From Streptomyces sp. NBC_00691 (GTDB lineage: Bacteria > Actinomycetota > Actinomycetes > Streptomycetales > Streptomycetaceae): a stretch of DNA of 64,000 nucleotides. How positions within the stretch are numbered: the stretch's first letter is position 1; each line of letters starts with the position of its first letter. Location of the stretch: the NCBI RefSeq assembly GCF_036226665.1, contig NZ_CP109007.1, positions 5,248,501-5,312,500 of the forward strand, in the 5' to 3' direction. Both the position numbers and the translations under genes were made by a program. Below the pieces are notes generated by a model. That model made no database searches. It saw only the letters and a list, made by a program, of their open reading frames with translations, and was not told the origin of the DNA. Below, piece by piece: positions 59,000 through 64,000 of this stretch.

Positions 59000-59575
59000 G
59001 TGCCCGCCGACCCACAGCGCAGCGTGACCGACAAGCCGCACCGCGGTGCGGGGACGAGTGCGGTCGAGGTCCGCAGAAGCCCACGACGGAGCAGAACCGT
59101 CTCGGCCTACCGCGAGGGCGACCGCACCATCGTGCTCATCCCGGCCCGGATGTCCGAGGCCGAGGAGCGCCGCTGGGTCGGCGTGATGCTCGACAAACTC
59201 GCCGCGCAGGAGAGCCGCGGCGTCCTCGGGGACCGCGAGCTGACCGAGCGGTCGCTGCGCCTCTCCGAGCAGTACTTCGGCGGCCGGGCCCGCCCCAGCT
59301 CCGTGCGCTGGGTCACCAACCAGAACACCCGCTGGGGTTCCTGCACCCCCTCCGAGGGCAGCATCCGCCTCTCCCACCGGCTCCAGGGCATGCCCGAGTA
59401 CGTGATCGACTACGTCCTCCTGCACGAGCTGGCCCACCTGCTCGTCCCCGGGCACGGTCCCGGGTTCTGGCGGCTCCTGGAGGCGTACCCCCGCACCGAG
59501 CGGGCCCGCGGCTACCTGGAGGGCGTGGTCGCCGCCGGGCGCCTGCCGCATCTCCCGGGCGCCGGCGCGGAGTGA
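59000..59575 (+). CDS. YgjP-like zinc metallopeptidase
   Basis: A 191-residue protein of the WLM/YgjP-like group: SVRWVTNQNTRWGSCTPSEGSIRLSHRL followed by HELAHLLVPGHGPGFW (HExxH with third ligand His). No signal peptide. GTG 59000. Family members are cytosolic; substrate unknown. The stop region repeats three more times downstream (59565). Confidence 0.9.
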   Translation: MPADPQRSVTDKPHRGAGTSAVEVRRSPRRSRTVSAYREGDRTIVLIPARMSEAEERRWVGVMLDKLAAQESRGVLGDRELTERSLRLSEQYFGGRARPSSVRWVTNQNTRWGSCTPSEGSIRLSHRLQGMPEYVIDYVLLHELAHLLVPGHGPGFWRLLEAYPRTERARGYLEGVVAAGRLPHLPGAGAE

Positions 59576-59702
59576 CGCCCCTCCACGGGCGGGGAACGAT
59601 CTTCTCCACTCGCGCGGAGTGACGCCCCTCCACGGGCGGGGAGCAACCCTCTCCGCTCGCGAGGAGTGACCCCTTCCGCTTGCGGGGAGTGACGCGGGCA
59701 GC
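59565..59702. repeat. tandem 47-bp repeats from the stop codon of the YgjP-like gene
   Basis: Units begin at 59565, 59612, 59659 and 59682 (periods 47, 47, 23). Each opens GCG(C/A/G)GGAGTGACG or a near match; the first contains the gene's own end and TGA. Inside each long unit CCCCTCCACGGGCGGGGA forms a small hairpin. No gene lies in this 250-bp interval. Confidence 0.9.
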
Positions 59703-59825
59703 ACGTGCGCGTGACCGAGGTTTCCCGATTCGGTACCGAAAACGACCTGCGCTGTCTCAATGTCGCACTCAGCGGCTAGCCTGGCGCGAGCATTCGCCAT
59801 TCGGGATGGGGGACGGTCGTTACGC

Positions 59826-61475
59826 ATGGCCAGGGAATTCCAACGCGGCCACAAGGCCAAGATCAGTGATCTCACCGCGGGTACCGATCTGTACATCGGT
59901 GTGCAGATCGCAGCGCCCGGACTGACCTTCGACATCAGCTGTTTCGGACTGGACGCGGAGGAGCGGCTCTCCGACGACCGCTACTTCGTCTTCTTCAACC
60001 AGCCGAAGACGCCCGAGGAGTCCGTCCAGCTGCTCGGGGCGCAGTCCGGTGACACCGAGTCCTTCCGCGTGACTCTCGACCGCATCCCCGCCAACATCCA
60101 CAAGCTGTCGTTCACCGCGACCATCGACGGCGCCGGCCAGATGTCGCAGGTCGGCCCCGGCCATCTGCGGATCGTGGCGGGCGGCGAGGAGGTGGCCCGG
60201 TACGCCTTCACCGGCGCGGAGTTCACCACCGAGCGCGCGGTGATGCTCGGCGACTTCTACCTCAAGGACGTGTGGCGGTTCGCCGCCGTCGGCCAGGGCT
60301 TCGACGGTGGCCTCGACGCACTCCTGCGGAACTTCGGCGGCGAGGTCGCCGAGGAGGAGCCCACCCCGCAGCAGCAGGCCGCGCCCGGCTTCGCCCCGCC
60401 CGCGCAGGCGGCGGCGCCCCCGGCGTTCGGCGCCCCCGCGGCCCCGGCTCCCGCGCCCGGCTTCGGCGCGCCGCCGGCGCCCGCACCGGCTCCCGCGCCC
60501 GCGTTCGGCGGGCCGCCCGCCCCGCCCGCGCCCGTGCCGCCCGCCCAGCCGGTGCACACGGCGCCGACCATGGTGGCGCCGTTGGCCCCCGCCCCGGTCC
60601 CGCCGCCGGCACCGGCTCCCGCCCCGTACGGGCAGCAGCCGCCCGGCTACGGCCAGGTCCCGGGACAGCCTCCGGGGCAGTACCCCGGCCAGGTGCCGCC
60701 GCAGGCGCCCGGCCCGTACCCCGGCCAGCAGCCCCCGGCGCCCGGTTACGGCCAGGCCGCCCCCGCCCCGTACGGCCAGCAGCCCGGCGTCCCGCAGGGT
60801 GTCCCGGCGGCCGGAGCGGGCCTCGCCGCCGCGCTCGCGCCGTACAAGGAGACCCCCACCGGCGCCCGCTGGACCTCGCAGAACCAGCAGCTCATGCGGG
60901 TCGACCTGGCCATGGGCGGCATGCCCGTGCTCGCCCGGCAGGGCTCCATGGTCATGTACCAGGGCAAGGTCGACTTCTCCCACAAGGGCGCCGGCTTCAC
61001 CGGCCGGATCGTCGGCAACGCCACCGGCCAGGAGATGCAGCTGATGCGCTGCACCGGCCGCGGCCAGCTCTTCCTCGCCGAGGAGGGTGCCCACCTGCAC
61101 CCGATCGAGCTCCAGGGCGACGGCATCTGCGTCTCCGCGGAGAACGTCCTCGCGTTCGACGAGTCCCTGCAGTACGAGGTGCGGCGCATCGAGGGCCACG
61201 GCATCCCCGGCGGCGCCCTGTTCACGATGCAGTTCCAGGGCACCGGCACCGTCGTCGTGAAGACCCACGGCGTGCCCGTGGTGCTGCCCGTCACGCCGAC
61301 CACCTTCGCCGACTGCAACGCCGTGGTGGCGTGGTCGTCCGCCTCCCAGGTCATCCTCTCCAGCCAGGTGCGGCTCCGCCGCAACGCCTACCCCGGCCAC
61401 AGCGGAGAGACCGTGAACCTCCAGTTCCGGGGAGCCCCCGGCAACTTCATCGTCGTCCAGCCCTACGAGGTCTGA
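59826..61475 (+). CDS. TerD-AIM24 fusion protein
   Basis: A 549-residue protein. N-terminal TerD domain (about 1-175) with FDISCFGLDAEERLSDDRYFVFFNQPKTP and the acidic Ca2+-binding strand pairs; a Pro/Ala/Gly/Gln linker (about 185-335, with PAPAP and GYGQ repeats); then an AIM24 domain (about 345-549) with MRVDLAMGGMPVLARQGSMVMYQGKVDF and HGVPVVLPVTP. ATG 59826. It heads an operon with two stand-alone AIM24 genes (14 and 19 bp gaps). TerD proteins belong to tellurite/chemical-stress systems; a role in a membrane-associated stress complex is inferred. Confidence 0.93.
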   Translation: MAREFQRGHKAKISDLTAGTDLYIGVQIAAPGLTFDISCFGLDAEERLSDDRYFVFFNQPKTPEESVQLLGAQSGDTESFRVTLDRIPANIHKLSFTATIDGAGQMSQVGPGHLRIVAGGEEVARYAFTGAEFTTERAVMLGDFYLKDVWRFAAVGQGFDGGLDALLRNFGGEVAEEEPTPQQQAAPGFAPPAQAAAPPAFGAPAAPAPAPGFGAPPAPAPAPAPAFGGPPAPPAPVPPAQPVHTAPTMVAPLAPAPVPPPAPAPAPYGQQPPGYGQVPGQPPGQYPGQVPPQAPGPYPGQQPPAPGYGQAAPAPYGQQPGVPQGVPAAGAGLAAALAPYKETPTGARWTSQNQQLMRVDLAMGGMPVLARQGSMVMYQGKVDFSHKGAGFTGRIVGNATGQEMQLMRCTGRGQLFLAEEGAHLHPIELQGDGICVSAENVLAFDESLQYEVRRIEGHGIPGGALFTMQFQGTGTVVVKTHGVPVVLPVTPTTFADCNAVVAWSSASQVILSSQVRLRRNAYPGHSGETVNLQFRGAPGNFIVVQPYEV

Positions 61476-61489
61476 GGGAGCCCGAAGTC

Positions 61490-62170
61490 ATGAACCAGCA
61501 ATTCGCGGGCTACGCCCCGACCCCCGTCGCGGCCCGGATGGAGAACCACGGCCGCGCCATGCTCAAGGTGGCCATGGCCTCCGGCCAGGACCTCTACGCC
61601 CGGACCGGCTCGATGGTCTCCTACGAGGGCTACATCACCTACGAGCCCAACCCGCCCGCCGCCCGCCAGGTCGCCCAGCAGTGGGTCACCGGCGAGGGCG
61701 CGCCCATCATGAAGTGCTCCGGCGACGGACTGCTCTACCTCGCGGACTACGGCGCCGACGTCGTCGTGATCAACCTGCAGAACGACTCGCTCTCGGTCAA
61801 CGGCACCAACCTGCTCGCCTTCGACGCACACCTCCAGTGGGGCGTCGAGCGGGTCAAGGGACTCGCCAAGTTCGCCGGCCAGGGCCTGTTCAACGTGGAG
61901 ATCGCCGGCACCGGCTGGGTCGCCCTGACCTCGCGCGGCACCCCGATCGTCGTCGACTGCGGACGCGGCGACGACGAGACGTACGTCGACCCCGACGCGC
62001 TCGTCGCCTGGTCGCCGTCGCTCAAGGTCAAGGGCAAGCGCAGCTTCAAGGCCTCCTCCCTCATCGGGCGGGGCAGCGGCGAGGCATTCCAGATGGCCTT
62101 CTCGGGCCAGGGCATCGTCGTCGTACAGCCGAGCGAGGACAGCACCGACCGCCTGCGGGCCCGGGGCTGA
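61490..62170 (+). CDS. AIM24 family protein
   Basis: A 226-residue single AIM24 domain: MLKVAMASGQDLYARTGSMVSYEGYITYEP, CSGDGLLYLADYGADVVVINLQND, ERVKGLAKFAGQGLFNVEIAGTG and VQPSED at the end. ATG 61490 with TGAGGGAGC upstream, 14 bp after the TerD-AIM24 fusion. Beta-rich single-layer fold, no membrane segment. Function in bacteria is unassigned; likely acts with its neighbours. Confidence 0.92.
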   Translation: MNQQFAGYAPTPVAARMENHGRAMLKVAMASGQDLYARTGSMVSYEGYITYEPNPPAARQVAQQWVTGEGAPIMKCSGDGLLYLADYGADVVVINLQNDSLSVNGTNLLAFDAHLQWGVERVKGLAKFAGQGLFNVEIAGTGWVALTSRGTPIVVDCGRGDDETYVDPDALVAWSPSLKVKGKRSFKASSLIGRGSGEAFQMAFSGQGIVVVQPSEDSTDRLRARG

Positions 62171-62189
62171 GGGGGAGCGAGAACACACC

Positions 62190-62945
62190 ATGCAGAGCCC
62201 GCTTTTCAACCACGCCGAACAGCAGAGCCAGGAGCGGTACGTCATCCAGAACCCGCAGCTCCTGCGGGTCAGCCTCACCGGGCAGGACGACATCCTGGCC
62301 CGCAAGGGCGCCATGGTCGCGTACCAGGGACTCGTCGACTTCGACGGCGAGTACAAGACCCCCGGCCAGCGCCGGGCCCAGGCACGCACCGGTGAGGGCC
62401 TCGACCTCATGCGCTGCTCCGGCCAGGGCACGGTCTACTTCGCCAACCTCGCCCAGTACGTGCACGTCGTGGACGTCGAGCAGGAGGGCCTGACCGTCGA
62501 CAGCGCCTACGTCCTGGCGCTCGACTCCACCCTCCACACCGAGGTCATCGCCGTCGACAGCCAGTACGGCGTCTCCGGCACCGGCAAGTACCAGCTCAAC
62601 ATCTCCGGCCGCGGCCGGGTCGCCCTGATGACCTCGGGGCAGCCGCTGATGATGCACGTCACGCCCGAGAAGTACGTGAGCGTCGACGCGGACGCCATCG
62701 TCGCCTGGTCCACCGGACTGCGCGTCCAGATGCAGGCCCAGACGCACAGCTCCAGCGTCCGCACCCGCCGCGGCAGCACCGGCGAGGGCTGGGAACTCAG
62801 CTTCCTCGGCCAGGGCTTCGCGCTCGTCCAGCCCAGCGAGGTCATGCCCCCGCAGAACGCGGCCATCGGCCAGGGCATCGCCGCCCAGTTCGGCGCCGGA
62901 CAGCACGGCTCCCACGCCCAGAACCAGAACAACGCCTGGAACTAG
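62190..62945 (+). CDS. AIM24 family protein
   Basis: A 251-residue AIM24 domain: LLRVSLTGQDDILARKGAMVAYQGLVDFDG, CSGQGTVYFANLAQYVHVVDVEQEGLTV, KYQLNISGRGRVALMTSGQPLMM and QGFALVQPSEV. The tail (about 220-251) is Gln/Asn/Gly-rich. ATG 62190, 19 bp after the previous gene, with GAGGGGGAGCGAG upstream. Third member of the operon, which ends at the terminator at 62956. It differs in sequence from the 61490 copy, so the pair is old. Confidence 0.92.
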   Translation: MQSPLFNHAEQQSQERYVIQNPQLLRVSLTGQDDILARKGAMVAYQGLVDFDGEYKTPGQRRAQARTGEGLDLMRCSGQGTVYFANLAQYVHVVDVEQEGLTVDSAYVLALDSTLHTEVIAVDSQYGVSGTGKYQLNISGRGRVALMTSGQPLMMHVTPEKYVSVDADAIVAWSTGLRVQMQAQTHSSSVRTRRGSTGEGWELSFLGQGFALVQPSEVMPPQNAAIGQGIAAQFGAGQHGSHAQNQNNAWN

Positions 62946-62955
62946 GCACGCGTAA

Positions 62956-62995
62956 GGGAGAGGGGCGGTCGCCGAACGGCGACCGCCCCTCTCCC
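62956..62995. terminator. perfect 18-bp stem-loop between the AIM24 operon and NUDIX gene
   Basis: GGGAGAGGGGCGGTCGCC and complement around GAAC; both neighbouring genes converge on it. Confidence 0.85.
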
Positions 62996-63009
62996 GTGTC
63001 CGGGCGCCG

Positions 63010-63531
63010 CTAGAGGCGCGCCAGCGTGCTCTCCAGGAGACGGACCACCGACGTGTCCGCCACGCCCGCCACCTCGTCGTACGCGAACCAGCGCAGGTCC
63101 AGCGACTCCTCGCTGATCTGCTCCACCGCACCGGCCGGAGCCAGCGCCGCGTACTGCACGTCCAGGTGCCAGTGGCAGGGCGCCGGGATCGGATGCCGGT
63201 CCAGCCGCACCGGGCCGCCCGGCAGCAGGGTCAGTCCCGTGATCCCGGACTCCTCGGTGGCCTCCCGCAGCGCGGCCGCCTCGACCGTCGTGTCACCCGC
63301 CTCGCAGTGACCGCCCATCTGCAGCCACATGCCCAGCTTCTTGTGCAGGGTCAGCAGCACCCGCCCGCGCGTGGGGTCGACCACCAGCGCGCTGGAGGTC
63401 AGATGCCCGGCCCCGCAGGGCTTGTACATGCCGTCCGGATGCGCGTCCAGATGGGCCAGGTACGCGTCGCGCAGCTCCGGCTGGTCCCCGTACCCCTTGA
63501 GGACGAGGACCGCGTCGTCGTGCAGAGTCAC
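63010..63531 (-). CDS. NUDIX hydrolase
   Basis: A 173-residue Nudix protein with box GGHCEAGDTTVEAAALREATEESG (Gx5Ex7REx2EExG) and a preceding TLHKKLGMWLQM strand. GTG 63531 overlaps the upstream gene's stop as GTGA, indicating translational coupling. Substrate not predictable; possible housekeeping of nucleotide derivatives. Confidence 0.9.
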   Translation of the reverse strand: MTLHDDAVLVLKGYGDQPELRDAYLAHLDAHPDGMYKPCGAGHLTSSALVVDPTRGRVLLTLHKKLGMWLQMGGHCEAGDTTVEAAALREATEESGITGLTLLPGGPVRLDRHPIPAPCHWHLDVQYAALAPAGAVEQISEESLDLRWFAYDEVAGVADTSVVRLLESTLARL

Positions 63532-64000
63532 TCCTTGCCGTCCCCGTCTTCCGGGGCGTCGCCCTTGGCCGCCTCGCCGAGCATCTTGTCGATCTCGGAG
63601 AAGTCGAGGTGCTCGCGGTGCACGAAGCCGTCCGGGTCGTCCAGGTCGGTCGCCGTCGGCAGCATGTCCGGGTGCTCCCACAGACCGTCACGGCCGTCGA
63701 CCCCGCGCGCGTCGGTCAGCGACGCCCACAGGCGCGCCGCGTCCCGCAGCCGCCGCGGCCGCAGCTCGAGACCGATCAGCGTGGCGAAGGTCTGCTCGGC
63801 GGGACCGCCCGAGGCCCGGCGCCGGCGCAGCGTCTCGCGCAGCGCGTCCGCCGACGTGAGGCGCGACTTGGCGGCCTCGTGGACCACCGCGTCCACCCAG
63901 CCCTCGACGAGCGCCAGCGCCGTCTCCAGACGGGCCAGGGCCGCCTTCTGCGCCGGGGTGTCCTCCGGCTGGAACATGCCCTGCTGGAGGGCCTCCTGAA
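63528..64000 (-). CDS. zinc-dependent metalloprotease (DUF2342/Zincin_2 type), C-terminal part
   Basis: The frame enters from the right edge; about 157 C-terminal codons are in the window (PEDTPAQKAALARLETALALVEGWVDAVV, GPAEQTFATLIGLELRPRRLRDAARLW, PTATDLDDPDGFVHREHLDF). The HExxH catalytic part lies outside. I recognise the C-terminal helical domain of the actinobacterial zincin family, Rv3195-like. Transcribed before the NUDIX gene in one unit. Confidence 0.85.
   Translation of the reverse strand, partial: QEALQQGMFQPEDTPAQKAALARLETALALVEGWVDAVVHEAAKSRLTSADALRETLRRRRASGGPAEQTFATLIGLELRPRRLRDAARLWASLTDARGVDGRDGLWEHPDMLPTATDLDDPDGFVHREHLDFSEIDKMLGEAAKGDAPEDGDGKE

Noticed and set aside
1..64000. 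tRNA, CRISPR array, insertion sequence or phage genes
   Set aside because: No tRNA-like cloverleaf ends, no regularly spaced repeats with unique spacers, no transposase or phage motifs were seen; tandem repeats found are short coding or 3'-end units.

Overview
The window is high-GC actinomycete chromosome, almost certainly Streptomyces. The signs are dense genes with strong third-position G/C, many GTG (and a few TTG/CTG) starts, stop/start overlaps, a WhiB-family regulator with an AT-hook (WblC/WhiB7), TerD/AIM24 proteins, a mycoredoxin, AdnA/AdnB helicase-nucleases, and no TTA codon that I noticed in the assigned genes. I see no tRNA, rRNA, CRISPR array, insertion sequence or prophage.

Layout. 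(1) 1-11,040: envelope-stress and Mg2+ block: O-methyltransferase (edge), SigE-type ECF sigma factor, its zinc-finger anti-sigma factor, HtrA protease, TatB, then on the other strand Mrp, a DUF1003 protein, an MgtE-N/CBS protein and CorA. This matches the Mycobacterium tuberculosis Rv1220c-Rv1239c neighbourhood. (2) 11,041-18,640: mixed conserved genes: Suppressor-of-fused domain protein, small membrane protein, MFS exporter with an AT-rich operator-like region, DUF6758, PHP phosphoesterase, MarC, a 50-residue protein, NYN protein, alpha/beta hydrolase. (3) 18,641-28,211: DEAD-box helicase with a 400-residue repetitive tail, MiaE-like ferritin, DUF3107, TetR, acidic small protein, alpha/beta hydrolase, DUF3152 protein, and a decayed oligopeptide ABC ATPase. 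(4) 28,402-33,427: a four-gene glycan operon (PelF-like GT4, multi-TM protein, NAD-dependent epimerase, spherulin-4-like protein). (5) 33,491-57,570: MoeZ, two secreted tripeptidyl-aminopeptidase-like lipoproteins, a flippase/pseudokinase fusion, alkyltransferase-like protein, AdnA, a secreted LppX-like protein, AdnB, M20 dipeptidase, NudC, mycoredoxin, UvrD2, the wblC leader and gene, and an ABC1 kinase. (6) 57,639-64,000: orphan ThiF-like protein, YgjP-like metallopeptidase, a TerD-AIM24 / AIM24 / AIM24 operon, NUDIX hydrolase and the C-terminal part of a zinc metalloprotease.

Blocks 3, 5 and 6 keep much of the gene content of M. tuberculosis Rv3195-Rv3211 (rhlE, ferritin-like, TetR, DUF3107, DUF3152, moeB/Z, MGMT-like, adnA, adnB, nudC, mycoredoxin, uvrD2, whiB7, ABC1 kinase, zinc protease). 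DNA double-strand break processing (AdnAB), helicase repair (UvrD2, ATL), thiol redox (mycoredoxin), NAD cap/NADH turnover (NudC) and antibiotic-stress control (WblC) therefore sit together.

Most noteworthy: (a) five separate genes carry short tandem duplications at or across their own stop codon (periods 18, 26, 27, 38 and 47 bp), a recurring 3'-end signature; (b) the wblC leader has a recognisable promoter, a 118-codon leader ORF whose stop lies in a hairpin, and an intrinsic attenuator; (c) a possible Pel/galactosaminogalactan-like glycan operon; (d) an MprF-like flippase fused to a kinase-like domain with degenerate motifs; (e) a 21-nt poly-C tract upstream of a hydrolase gene; (f) a DEAD-box helicase apparently starting at CTG.
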